From: Tomocerus qinae
Lineage: Eukaryota; Arthropoda; Collembola; Entomobryomorpha; Tomoceridae
Length of the DNA stretch: 64,000 nucleotides
Assembly (NCBI GenBank): GCA_020055645.1
Contig: CM034548.1
Span: 50,212,296-50,276,295, forward strand
Direction of reading: 5' to 3'
In this document: one piece after another, positions 49,001-58,426 of the stretch
Layout: each line of letters begins with the position of its first letter
Numbering within the stretch: the first letter of the stretch is position 1
Position numbers and translations under genes: made by a program
Notes under the pieces: generated by a model
Told to the model about the DNA's origin: nothing
The model's database searches: none
Seen by the model: the letters and a program-made list of their open reading frames with translations, nothing else

Positions 49001-51080
49001 ACGTGAGTATATATATCTACTATTCACGTGATTATATATATCTACTAATCACGTGAGTATATATATCTACTATTCACGTGAGTATATATATCTACTAATC
49101 ACGTGAGAATATATATCTACTATTCACGTGAGTATATATATCTACTATTCACGTGAGAATATATATCTACTATTCACGTGAGTATATATATCTACTATTC
49201 ACGTGAGTATATATATCTACTATTCACGTGAGTATATATATCTACTAATCACGTGAGTATATATATCTACTATTCACGTGAGTATATATATCTACTATTC
49301 ACGTGAGTATATATATCTACTATTCACGTGAGTATATATATCTACTAATCACGTGAGTATATATATCTACTAATCACGTGAGTATATATATCCACTAATC
49401 ACGTGAGTATATATATCTACTATTCACGTGAGTATATTTATCTACTAATCACGTGAGTATATATATCTACTAATCACGTGAGTATATTTATCTACTATTC
49501 ACGTGAGTATATTTATCTACTAATCACGTGAGTATATATATCTACTAATCACGTGAGTATATATATCTACTATTCACGTGAGTATATATATCTACTATTC
49601 ACGTGAGTATATATATCTACTAATCACGTGAGTATATATATCTACTATTCACGTGAGTATATATATCTACTATTCACGTGAGTATATATATCTACTATTC
49701 ACGTGAGTATATATATCTACTAATCACGTGAGTATATATATCTACTATTCACGTGAGTATATATATCTACTAATCACGTGAGTATATATATCTACTATTC
49801 ACGTGAGTATATATATCTACTAATCACGTGAGTATATATATCTACTATTCACGTGAGTATATATATCTACTATTCACGTGAGTATATATATCTACTATTC
49901 ACGTGAGTATATATATCTACTAATCACGTGAGTATGGTGATATTTCGATAAAATCTGCCGGCCTTCAGCCGGGCTGATACTATCATTTTTATAGTTCGGC
50001 CGGCCTGTTATCATGTGCATTAGATATCGGCCGGCCTGGATAGGCAGATGTAAAATTTCGACCGGCCTTTAGTCGAAAAATGTGCAGGCTGGGCCGCGCC
50101 CACCTCTGTTGTCTACCGCAGGCCAGTATAATTTGATTGTCCTTAATCGATTCATTTAGTATCTAGTAAAAGCTACAATTTTACTTTGTGGGAAATAATT
50201 GGAAATTTAAGAAATACATCTTCTGCGATGCGATGAAGAAATTAATGCGGCAACTTCAGGTCTATATCCCATGATTTCCCAACTTTGTCATTTTCCACTT
50301 AATTTTAATGCCCACATTTTGCAGTTGTAAATAGAAAATTTCCATTTTAGTGGTATTTCCCAGTCGAAACCTTGAAAAGCAAACTTTTAGGCCTTTATAA
50401 AATGCCGTAACGTAAATGACAACAGATGGGTACTTTATTATGGTTTCACTCTCACGTTAATCTCTTTGTATTCGAAAGACAATGGATCATATGTTGCAAT
50501 ACAAAAGGTTTAACTTCAGCGCAAACTTCGAGTCGAGCATATCAACTTGGGAGGTCCATTGTAATGAAACATATGATCCATTGTCTTTCGAATTAACGTG
50601 ACGTAAGTGATTAACGTGAGAGTGAAACAGTTATAACGACAACGACGTGTGGAGACTTTAAGCTGAATATGAAATCTGTTGAATGTACACAAACAGTAAT
50701 ATAAGTAGCCTTTTCAGTTTCAAAATCCATTCCATGGGAAACTTTGGATATAAGTTGGAAATTTTGGGGAAAAGCTAGAAAATTTCAAAATAAAAATATT
50801 TCGAAGCCTGGTCTGGTGATAAGTGATAATGAAAAAGCGAGTACTGGGATTTTGTGGAGTCTGCTGGTATATGTCGTGTGATGATGGAGCACTGGTGCCT
50901 CGGGACGAGTCCGACGGGTCTGGGTCGACTGGAGAATGTGAAGATGCTCCTCTCCACCATCAGATCAAATTTGGAGGGCAGGAAGCGTCCGCGGGTGACG
51001 GTTGTGATGAACGGCGGCCTCTCGCACGAGAAGCGGTTGGAGGGATGGCTGTGGGCGAGGGTTGGACCGGGAATGGCCAT
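24992..51080 (-). CDS. RSPH3: Radial spoke head protein 3 homolog (RSPH3)
   Basis: RSPH3 anchors radial spokes to axonemal microtubules and is an A-kinase anchoring protein in motile cilia and flagella (family knowledge). Six minus-strand exons are proposed: 50845-51080, 43086-43176, 28925-29299, 28562-28699, 25831-26008 and 24992-25071. Phases 2, 0, 0, 0 and 1 match at every junction, giving about 365 residues. Recognisable parts in order are SIFTFSSRPRPVGLVP, NVMWDPHVHRGTT (family N-I-M-Y-D-R-R-V-x-R-G-N-T), VTPPPLPGRRNYPLQTE and GILEEL. These are followed by GVDAATQV, EELFDFEQEIQPVIKTLV, LLETMEEEELVALREQQNR and LLELLPSVLNSLRQEGFL. Human RSPH3 continues after this point with a further conserved segment that is not seen here. 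Only the last exon and the exact start Met are uncertain. Introns 1 and 2 (7.7 and 13.8 kb) are packed with mobile DNA. Confidence 0.88.
25244..25395. mobile_element. hAT MITE, 152 bp, perfect 8-bp target duplication
   Basis: Ends cagggccgcagc and gctgcggccctg, flanked on both sides by tctcagac (25236-25243, 25396-25403). The interior is C/G-run rich. It lies in the last RSPH3 intron. Confidence 0.9.
25831..26008 (-). CDS. RSPH3: RSPH3 exon 5
   Basis: Minus-strand acceptor tatgtatggtag. It starts in phase 0 with ERFRKHLEAEQSKL and includes the conserved LLELLPSVLNSLRQEGF. The donor is proposed as GAAG/gcaagt, a GC-AG intron of the usual GC consensus; no nearby GT donor keeps the frame as well. 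Confidence 0.75.
26009..28561. other. RSPH3 intron 4
   Basis: Apart from the hairpin element at 27405-27812, nothing identifiable. A GC-richer patch at 26740-26940 has no matching splice sites. Confidence 0.5.
27405..27812. mobile_element. Hairpin element with tandem-repeated arm
   Basis: The left arm, including catgcgcatgcccca and tttatgtagagtaaa, is mirrored by 27690-27812. The left end carries a 27-bp unit (attaattacaaaatattac) four times; the right end has about one copy. Confidence 0.75.
28562..28699 (-). CDS. RSPH3: RSPH3 exon 4
   Basis: Acceptor ttttaattgcag, donor GAGAAG/gtgatt, 46 codons, phase 0 at both ends. It encodes CLLETMEEEELVALREQQN and a Q/R/E-rich coiled-coil stretch (RELRLLHEQQQRILAEK). 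With the end of exon 3 it forms the amphipathic helix that binds PKA RII-type docking domains in RSPH3 proteins. Confidence 0.92.
28925..29299 (-). CDS. RSPH3: RSPH3 exon 3
   Basis: Acceptor ctttgcgttaaag, donor GAACAG/gtgcac, 125 codons, phase 0. It opens with a basic segment (MGKGRKRRSHGRNKSKG), then VTPPPLPGRRNYPLQTE, VVQTEPHY, GVDAATQVNPEELFDFEQ and IQPVIKTLVAKILEQ, the core of the Radial_spoke_3 family. It is noticeably GC-richer than its surroundings. Confidence 0.92.
29573..29880. repeat. 42-bp minisatellite in RSPH3 intron 2
   Basis: About seven tandem units of 42 bp with the cores aatatgagttggaagtctcc and cacttatgctacacctttta; later units are shortened. The 67-residue ORF here is the repeat translated. 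Confidence 0.85.
30520..38020. repeat. 20-bp satellite array, about 375 units
   Basis: Tandem units gataatttactggtaaatt plus c or g. Each contains the near-palindrome aatttactggtaaatt (7-bp arms around TG). There are two main unit types (ttcgataa and ttggataa), found in blocks. Marker variants are gattttttactgg, acttataaatt, acttagtaaatt-like changes and 19-bp units lacking one base (attcataattt). One unit near 36290 has the centre inverted (taccagta). Confidence 0.97.
38026..38352. repeat. Diverged edge of the satellite array
   Basis: About 17 units of about 20 bp with aaaatttacgattaaattcc or acgagtaaattc. They are related to the main unit but lack its palindromic centre. A few such units also sit at the left edge (30517-30540). 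Confidence 0.85.
39030..39182. repeat. ggatgggat-type simple repeat
   Basis: Irregular gatgggatg/ggatgtt units directly before the 5' break of the LINE. Confidence 0.7.
39196..40011 (+). pseudogene. LINE endonuclease C-terminal part
   Basis: An APE-type endonuclease fragment. FAGDVNAHNTVWGS carries the catalytic Asp-Asn, EVLDITVCSENLL follows, and TLSDHMYISYELE holds the terminal Asp-His. It then enters the linker before RT (SPWWNQELTSLRKKLKVALR). The upstream third of the domain is absent and the frame breaks near 40008, so it cannot make a full protein. Confidence 0.85.
40008..42548 (+). pseudogene. LINE reverse transcriptase and RNase H
   Basis: An 846-residue open frame, one step out of frame with the endonuclease part. 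RT motifs in order are KVIFIPKPAKSSY, NSWRPISLISTCMKILERL, LGIFLDIEGAFSH, GCPQGGVLSPLLWNLV and the catalytic QAFADDLGLL. RNase H runs from VCYTDGSKM through FQAELIAILMV and IYSDSLSSLKAL to WVPSHTGIIGNEEADLLAK, with all four acidic residues. The tail has CPLCALSVETSVHHVAECP (C-C-H-C). The RT and RNase H appear intact, so the copy is fairly young although 5'-truncated and frameshifted. Confidence 0.93.
43086..43176 (-). CDS. RSPH3: RSPH3 exon 2
   Basis: Minus-strand acceptor tttgttcttgcag, donor AACCC/gtgaga. It starts by completing the Gln codon split from exon 1 and ends in phase 0. It encodes PRGVHDYFNVMWDPHVHRGT, matching the short conserved N-terminal motif of RSPH3. Confidence 0.85.
43592..43912. 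mobile_element. Hairpin MITE, about 320 bp
   Basis: The outer ends cttaagggtagttaatag and ttattaaccacccttaag are inverted. An inner pair also mirrors (cttgtggttcca and tggaaccacaag). There is no coding capacity. It lies in RSPH3 intron 1. Confidence 0.7.
44880..47130. repeat. Dispersed repeat block, inverted copy of 60.3-61.8 kb
   Basis: Matches 60300-61800 in inverted order over several segments: caattgactatgactatgat complement near 45045, the tttacgctttgctcgc region at 45985, ggggatttgggggcggcagc at 46042, and the interior at 46800-47130. The 45 kb copy holds an extra hAT MITE. No ORF is evident. Confidence 0.75.
45551..45752. mobile_element. hAT MITE, 202 bp, perfect 8-bp target duplication
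   Basis: Ends caaggccgtat and atacggtactg, flanked on both sides by atcccagt (45543-45550, 45753-45760). It is inserted in the dispersed repeat block, dating it after that block. Confidence 0.85.
46402..47594. mobile_element. Inverted-repeat element, 1.2 kb
   Basis: The left terminal region (aacctggaaaaatatacgg, gataccaatatataattaaa, ctccccgtgcgtttac) is mirrored by 47430-47594. The same ends bound 60150-60848. It carries no transposase. Confidence 0.75.
47597..47835. mobile_element. Hairpin MITE rich in ggcc/agccggct
   Basis: agccagccggctaaaatggc and ctagtggccaaaatggcc on the left are mirrored on the right by ggccattttggccaat and ccattttagccgaccagcc. It sits directly after the 1.2-kb inverted-repeat element. 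Confidence 0.65.
48412..50108. mobile_element. hAT element carrying an E-box minisatellite
   Basis: Ends cagaggtgggc and gcccacctctg, flanked on both sides by ttgtctac (48404-48411, 50109-50116). The terminal sequence is the classical hAT form. Subterminal repeats contain cggccggcctgatactac. The centre is a 25-bp tandem array. No transposase is present. It lies in RSPH3 intron 1. Confidence 0.93.
48760..49937. repeat. 25-bp minisatellite, 47 units with CACGTG
   Basis: CACGTG ends at 48780 in the first unit and 49930 in the last, exactly 46 periods of 25 bp. The unit is gtatatatatctactattca plus cgtga. One position varies between t and a (ctattcacgtg / ctaatcacgtg) in an irregular order. Every unit keeps the palindromic E-box core CACGTG and a TATATATA stretch. 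Confidence 0.97.
50443..50628. mobile_element. Hairpin MITE related to the satellite element's ends
   Basis: Ends gtttcactctcacgttaat and attaacgtgagagtgaaac. The interior pair gacaatggatcatatg and catatgatccattgtc is inverted. The interior resembles the 30.0-kb terminal repeat (aacaatgaatcatatggta, caaaaggctt, aactcgaag). Confidence 0.7.
50845..51080 (-). CDS. RSPH3: RSPH3 first coding exon
   Basis: The minus-strand frame is open from Met at 51080 (MAIPGPTLAHSHPSNRF) and contains SIFTFSSRPRPVGLVPRHQ, the typical N-terminal RSPH3 motif. It ends at TCCCA/gtactc in phase 2, completed by the A at the start of exon 2. In-frame Met codons further upstream, to 51167, are possible starts; Met at 51080 is chosen as the one closest to the motif with +4 G. 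The region is GC-rich. Confidence 0.75.
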
Positions 51081-51167
51081 CTGAGTTCCACACCCTCCAG
51101 CCACCAAAATTCCAGACACAAATCCTTTATGCACTCGCGCACCCTTCACGCTCATCAATGTCAACAA

Positions 51168-52270
51168 CAGTCAATCGACAATCCGGTCAACTTTAAAAAG
51201 TCTCGCTATTTCACTGGCCATTCACACCTTGTTAGTCCTGCTTACGATTGTCCTTTGGGCACAGGCCTCATTGATTACAAGTTTAGGTTTAGATCGTACC
51301 CAAAGTAGTTGACGGTCGACATCATACCCACTCTTCATGTTCCAAATATTAACTTTGGGAACTACCTAAGCCGGCAAACAAAATCTGAATCCCCCACTGA
51401 CCGATACTAGAAGACAAACCTATAAACCTATTATTATAAATTATATTTTGCTTCCCTAGATAGGGTATTATTAGAGTTAGGTTATTAGTTGGTATGTTAT
51501 GTTTGTTTTTAGTATCTGTCGGTTAGAGGTTCATTGTTTTGTCTCCGTCAGTTTTGTGTATGTATAAATCGGATGTCGACTTTCGGCCACTTTGGATTGA
51601 ACCTTCGATACAAATTGTTTTCCCTCAAACGCAGCACTAGCGGTACTAATAACAATTCCTTTACGCTCTCTTGTAGGTTAAAAGTTTATTGAGTTAATAC
51701 GTACTGGATGTAATTTGGGCATTTAACAGATTTAGATTTAGCAGTGAATTTCCAAAAATGAAATGAATCTGACTACCTGTATAATGTTGGCATTTAGGCT
51801 TCCTAAACATTTAATCAGACTTTCAATAATTAGTACCATACCTAAACATTCTGGGTGGAAATGTGTATTTCTAGTGGAAGATTTAAATTTTAACCAAAGT
51901 GGTAAGCTCCAACCTATTTGGGGAAAAGGGTTAAAAATGGATAGGATCTTCTGAGCAAAAATTCTCAAAGTTTTTCTACACTAATCTATGGTATCATTAG
52001 ATTTTCCCCTATGAGAATTCCTCCCCACCTCCCGGCAGACTTCCTCCCATGCAGTTAGACTTCCTCCCGGTAAGAAAAACGGCAGATCGAATATCGAAAC
52101 TGCAACACTTGGTAACTTAAGACGTGAGAGTGGGTGGTACACTGGTACATGAGAGTGGAGGGATTGTACCTTACACTCTCAAAGAGTGGAGATTAGAGTG
52201 GGAGTGTTTATTTAAAATATGGGCCTAAGGAACTCCAATAATGTAATGGAAAACTTATTTCTCTTGCTAT
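51168..52270. other. Upstream of RSPH3, no gene seen
   Basis: Probably holds the RSPH3 promoter and 5' untranslated region. No TATA box could be singled out in AT-rich sequence. Confidence 0.35.
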
Positions 52271-52896
52271 CAAGGGCGTATCTAGAAATTGGATGTAGGG
52301 GGTGCTAATTTCTAAAAATGAGTACTGCATAAATGAAATAAATTGGGACGTCACAGAATATTGGGAAAAATAAGACATTTCGCGCGAAGCGCGAAAAAAT
52401 TTGCAATTTTTATTCTACTTTTTCAAAAAATCCCCTTTGTATTGAGATTTAGTGCGGTGGGGTTTAGTACCCCTTCTAAATACGTGATTTATCTGTCATC
52501 ACCCGCTTAGTTTGGCGCATTTAATTTTAGGCGATTTAAACAGAAAACCTCATTTTAAAAGTTACCCATTGTTAGATACATTTTCATTTTGTAACCATAT
52601 AATATAAGATAATTTCAGATACTAAGGTTCAATATGGGATAAATAGGATTCGAAAATTCTCAAATAGATTACAGATTAAAAATGCTCAAACAAATTCGAA
52701 AATGCTCGAAAATAAGATAATGCAATTGTGTCATCTAAAAAAAAGATGTTCCTCTTTCCAGTTTGGAATTAAACAATTAAATATTAAATAAATGGAGAAA
52801 ACACGATAATATCTAAATATTGTTTTCTGTGTGTGTGTTTTCCAAATATTTAGGGGGTGCTTAAGCACCCTAGCACCCCCCCTAAATACGTCCTTG
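52271..52896. mobile_element. hAT element, 626 bp, perfect 8-bp target duplication
   Basis: Ends caagggcgtatctag and ctaaatacgtccttg, flanked by cttgctat on both sides (52263-52270, 52897-52904). The interior has gcgcgaagcgcg and gggggtgctt/aagcacc hairpins. A lone right end of the same kind (ctaaatacgtccttg) is at 39004-39018. Confidence 0.85.
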
Positions 52897-52904
52897 CTTG
52901 CTAT

Positions 52905-55900
52905 ATAGATCTTTTAATCACGCATCAAAAATGTTTTGCAACCTTGTTGCTAAGAAAATCCGATGAAGCGGGATGCTGGTAATGGAGACTGCCTGGCAAT
53001 ATCGGAATCGAAGGCTACCTAAAAATAATTTGGAGGGTGAGTGTCCTTGCTAATATTGGTAGGAGGATGGTTCTTGGGAATATTAGGGGTTGTAGGCTAT
53101 CCCCAGTAATATAAATTAGGGGGAGTCCTAATTTTAGCATAATTTCTGTTCCAGTTCCCATTATTTCCATTACAATTTGTTATCCACACTTCCCAGTGGG
53201 AAACTTCCCATTATATCGGTACCTCTCAACCGAAACCTTTGCAAATTGGGCTAGAGAAGTCTTTTTCTGATTAAAGAACGAGCATTGAAGCTGGTTGTAA
53301 TGCACTGTACACTCTTTTCTAGTCACGTAAATCTTCTATTTACTCCTCTTGAAATTAGCTTTGTTTTCAAATCTCAAAGACACACCTTAAAAATACAAAC
53401 CACTGCATCTACACTTAGCCAACCAATTAAGTAGTTATTTCCGAAATTCAAAAACTGGTCTCACTTAAAGTGCAAAGGAGATAATGTTTGGCCAATTCAA
53501 AGTAATCCGAAATTTCTACGAGGTCATTTCGACCGAGAATAGATTGAATTTCAAAATCTTCATTCTAGACGAGCAATTTATACTTGAAACATTTGACAAT
53601 CTTTTCTACACTGAGTTTGTCATGAATGATTACCGCAAAATCAATAATGTTTCTCGTAACTATCTTGAGATAGGAGCTATTGAGTAACACCCAAGTCACT
53701 TAAAATGTAGAATAAATGTATAAGTAGTTTATCAGAATAAAACATTTAAAATGCAACCACTAATCCAAAAAATTATTGTTAGTTATTAGGTACTTGGCGT
53801 TTCAGTGCACAATGAAAAAACCTTAAAACATTCAAATAACGTCAAATAAAATCGAAATTTCGGGCCACATTGAGCTACGCAATTTTTGTCTAAATCATAA
53901 ATCCGCAGTATTTTTCCACATGAGTAACAGATTTGAACAATTTGAGTTAAGTGTAGTACTTTAAGGTAGTTTACTTTTAAACGCTAAGTACCTATTACTG
54001 AAATTATTGTCTAATCAAATAAATTTGTCTGAGAAAAACGATAAAGTTAAAACAACGAAATAAGCAGATTTGTCAAAATGCGAATATCTGATAGACAATC
54101 AATTTTTTGTTTTGTGCAGGTAATTGTAACACAGGGAGTTGAGCTGGTGCTGGAGCTGATTAGCGACTGAGGAGGAGGTGAGAAGGAATGGAGTTTGTTC
54201 AGTGATCGATCGGAGCCAGTCGGAACTCAAAGTGAATGACTCTTGCTCGGATGTGCAACCGACTTTTTACCGATATTATTTCTTTCATTCCGCCATCAAC
54301 CACACAGCGTAGGTAATTTTTCCAACATCATTTAATAATAGCCACCAATTCCTATCCTCAAAAAGTCATACAAAAATTGCGCCACAAGTCATTTAATTAA
54401 TAAATCTGTTCCATCTTTGAGATGTTATTCCTTAATTCGTACGCAAGCATCGCAAATATTTGCTATCCTGGTAACTGAGGAAATTTTGAAATACAGCTGA
54501 AAATTTACGAAAAACATATTTGGAAAATAGTTGGAAAAAGTTTTAGGAAAATTTGGGAAATATACTTGGGTAAATGTTGGAAATTTTGATATTTTACCTG
54601 AATTTTGGAAATTTTGGAAAAAATGGGAAATTTAGTAAATATGCAAAATTTTGAGGAAAATTCCACATTTTGGAATATTTATTCTTTTTGAAGTAAGTTG
54701 GAGTATTTGGAAGCAATTTAAAAATTGCGGAGAAAAGTGTGAAAATGTACAAATAATTTAAACTTATCGAAACAATTGGGAATTTGTAGGGGCAAAAATA
54801 TCCAAATGTCAAATGTGGAAATATTTTGAAGTGGAATTTTGAGGTGTGGCTTTCTGAGATACTACGCGACGTAGTGGTTGGAATTTGCGTTATCCTTGTG
54901 TATACCATATGTGTATCTGGTCAGTAAACTAATTTTGGCTACCGCCTGACTTTCAGATTAATAAAATATAAATATGCAAACCCAACCTTGGGTTGTAATA
55001 ATCTACCTAGTATTAAAAATTTTGATTTGCGTATTTTCTACAAACTCCCTTCGTGAATTATTCTCAACACTACTGTATTTAAAAGTAGGAATATTTACTA
55101 AAATAAGCCCTACTGAATAAGCCAAAAGTGGTTTTGCTATTTTGAGAAAATATTATTCTTGGGTTTGGATTGGGATGCTTTGCCTCCTATGCCCCTTTAA
55201 TAAAAAATCATACCTTTGACTGAATTTAGGGATCTAATCTGCCATATTAGAAAACGCTAATCGTACTGCCTTAATCCAATCCTTTATGTTCGGATTGCTT
55301 CAAACGATTTTTCCCTAATACAAAATTAATAGCACTAAATATTTTATTATTTTGCAATGGAAAAATAAATATTCGGTTTAGTGCCCAGTGCAACTGGTAA
55401 CTGCAACTTCCCAGTGCAACGTGATCCAGATTTGCGCCCCTGTCGAAGGAGGAAATTGATTTCGGACAGTTAGTTAATGCAAACGGCAAGAGAAGAGTGT
55501 GGGCGAAATCGATTTATTCGATTAGCTTGCATCATTGCATGACAAGCAACGGAACGAGGCGAAAGCCTGAAAACTAGGCAAAGTTTTCATTCCGAGTAGA
55601 AAGTTATCAAAAACAGGATCTATCCATAACTATATTTTATTTGGTTTTAAATAAAATCAAGTCTACGATTCATTTATTACTTTTAGGTTCGGCAAAATTG
55701 CTTTAGTAGAATTAATACTTTGTTATATATGATGAGCGAGCTAGTATTAACATCTGTTAATTAATTCTCTGCTCATTTCATAGTATGTATCGGAGATTTA
55801 CCCCTTTGCCGAGAATTGGGAAAAAACATTTCATTTCCGACTCGGAAGTGTGATGTGGGTATCCAAATGAAATGGGAAATTTAGCAGAAGTTGTGCCATA

Positions 55901-56280
55901 TAATTCAAATCTAGGAGGCTTCCTAGATTTGAATTTCCTATGACTATGACTAAATTTTACTATTACCTTAAACCTTGTGATGTTGCCTGACTTGACCTTG
56001 GCTTGACCTAATGATTGAACTTTTCGAACGAGCTTCATGATGTTTTACAATGAGTACAACTAAAATTACGTCAATTTTTGGTTCTGGAACCACCCACACA
56101 GACAGAGGGTGTGTTCAGTGTTCGATGTTACCAATTTTCAAACTCGATTTTATTTTTCACCTCTAGACTACGTATACAGGAAGTTTGAACTGATTAATAT
56201 CTCAAACCGTTCTTGAATAATGGTGCTTTTAGACAGACGGAGACAGAGAGGGACAGACAACCCATACCCTTAAAGCAGCC
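52905..56280. other. Mostly unassigned AT-rich sequence
   Basis: 54480-54850 is a low-complexity ggaaattttgg-rich stretch. A strong acceptor-like site (tttttgttttgtgcag, ending 54120) precedes a short open frame ending VELVLELISD and a stop at 54169-54171. This could be a terminal exon of an unrecognised plus-strand gene, but it is too short to claim. Confidence 0.3.
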
Positions 56281-56291
56281 CGCTACTTAGT

Positions 56292-56486
56292 AAAGATTTT
56301 CCCTAAATGCCATCTCAATTCTGCGGAATTCGGCTTTAAGAATGTGGCTGGAAGCTGCAAGCGGCAAGGCCGATGACATTGAAAAAGCACAAGTTGCTTT
56401 GCAATAATGCTCCATTCTGCACGCCATAAACCAATTAGCCAACAAGCCACTGCCTCTAAAATACCACATTCAATGTTAAACACATT
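56292..56486 (+). pseudogene. Coding-like stretch with one in-frame stop
   Basis: In one plus-strand frame the sequence reads SILRNSALRMWLEAASGKAD, then DIEKAQVALQ, a TAA, and continues open as CSILHAINQLANKPLPLKYH. The composition is GC-richer than the surroundings. Two minus-strand frames are also open, so the strand is uncertain. No family recognised. Confidence 0.25.
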
Positions 56487-56931
56487 TGCAATGATTGAGT
56501 TGTTCTAATCAGACATATCGAATATTCGGATTCCCAGGGTGACATGCTCCGTCAACTTCCCAATCCCCTGTACTCCTATCGCATATCGCCATATAATTGT
56601 GATGTAATTATCTAGACATCCTGTTCGGGCGGGTTTTTAATGTTATATGGGAAAATGTTGATTTGTAGTGTAGTTTTAAGTTGTGGATGGGAAAACCGCC
56701 ATTCCTGTGTCTAATTGTTGTGTGTTATTCTCTTATATGTAAACTGACTAAATTTACTTGTAAAATGTGCTAATTTGTTTAGGCGACTATTAATAATATG
56801 TAAGGCGACAACATTATTCGATATCGTATGACCTATTCTATTATTTAACGTAATGTATAAGCTTAACTAATGTGTGTTATTCTATGTTCAGACCGTATAA
56901 TGTTTAATGTGAAATCTTGTATTATCTCATA

Positions 56932-57001
56932 AATGGGGAGACCATCATATAAATGTGGAGACCATCATATTAATGTGGAGACCATCTCATACATAGAGTA
57001 C
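56932..57001. repeat. Short tandem repeat, three units of about 21 bp
   Basis: Units of gtggagaccatcatat with small variations. Confidence 0.6.
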
Positions 57002-57774
57002 GATACAATGAACTCTATCCATGTAATGTAATGTAGTTTATGATGTGTTCATATTCGCGTACTTTCGTGTCCAGACATTATGTTAATTAATGTAAGAAAA
57101 TCACTATCTTAATCCCCAATGTCAGGATTTGTACACTTTTATTGTATGTATTTGACCTCTTTGTGTTATATGGACTTACTTGTATTAGTTAAGATGTTAT
57201 ATATTGACTCGTGTATACTAATCTCTTACCGAACTTTCTAGAACTTAATTTTGTATTCATGGCGTCCCTAATTACGCATTCATGTAGCTTTCTGTTGTAT
57301 CCTTTTCAATGTATTCCAATTGTCTATATATAGGACCCATGTCAATGTAATTCAACGCGATCTCTTTAATCTTGTGTGAGCATTCGGTCAGACTAGTCAG
57401 GAACTCTTGTCGTCTTTTTACTTGAAATTAAATTATCCTGACTAGAATTTTCTTGTTTCCGAATTATTGATTTATTTCATTTACTTGTCGTTTTTGATTC
57501 TCATTACTCGTTTTACTTAGAGTCAATTGCATTCTGTTTTGTAGTCAGTATTTGAGTTCATAACTTCATTTATCTCACTTAAGCTCATTCGCCATAACTT
57601 ACAACATCATTTCATTCAACATTTTGAATCGCATCTAATCATTATTAGACCACTAATCCTTTTTCCAATTCTTTCCTACAGCCCAAAACACATCCCAATA
57701 TCCTAATTTCCAGGTATATGCTCCCCCTTATTCATATCCTTTCCGTTCCCCACATCCCCAATTTCCATGCATAG

Positions 57775-57933
57775 CTGCGACTTGAAAGTGTCCCTGAAGC
57801 GGCAAATGAAGATCGGATTGAACCTGGATGCCGAAAATTCTCAATGCCTGGTTTAATCCAGCAATTAGCACTGCACGTTGCCCAAAAAAATACTGCGAGT
57901 GGTATAAAGATACAGAGTAGTTTCGAATCATAA
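57775..57933 (+). CDS. Candidate terminal exon of an unrecognised gene
   Basis: A pyrimidine-rich tract and atgcatag precede an open frame that starts LRLESVPEAANEDRIEPG, continues GLIQQLALHVAQKNTA and stops at 57931-57933. It has coding-like codon use against an AT-rich background. No poly(A) signal was confirmed and no domain recognised. An opposite-strand frame is also open, so the call is tentative. Confidence 0.35.
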   Translation: MRLESVPEAANEDRIEPGCRKFSMPGLIQQLALHVAQKNTASGIKIQSSFES

Positions 57934-58426
57934 ATTATTCATGATGTTCAATTTCAAATACTATAAATTGAAATCAGATTCTTAAATTCCACATGTGACG
58001 AAAAATTGTTTTACCAATAATACTATTGGCCACTAATTTAAAATAATTATAGACGTGCAATCCCATTAGAAACAAATTGATAAGTCTTATTTTGTACACC
58101 GTTACCCATTTATAAATGTATTTAATGTCAATATTAGAATTATTGTTAGTCATTATAAATAGCACAAAGTAAAAAAAACTATCAAACGATTTTTAATGAC
58201 TAACTATTTTTATTTATTCTTGGCTGGTCTATAGGTTTATACGTCATGAGTGTGTGGATGGAGTACAAGCCGTCATGAGGTATGAAGCGTATGTGTAGTA
58301 TTACTTATGCTATCAGGTTCGCTATGCTATTTACTTTTTTATATGATACAATGTAATTCATATTCTTAGCTATTAATTTTAAATCTGTATCAGTACATTT
58401 ATCAATTTCCTCCAAAATAGTATTTT

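Noticed and set aside
50823..51308. Plus-strand ORFs of 161 and 76 residues over the GC-rich patch
   Set aside because: They are shadows of the RSPH3 first exon, whose minus-strand frame carries the TFSSRPRP motif and splices in phase to exon 2.
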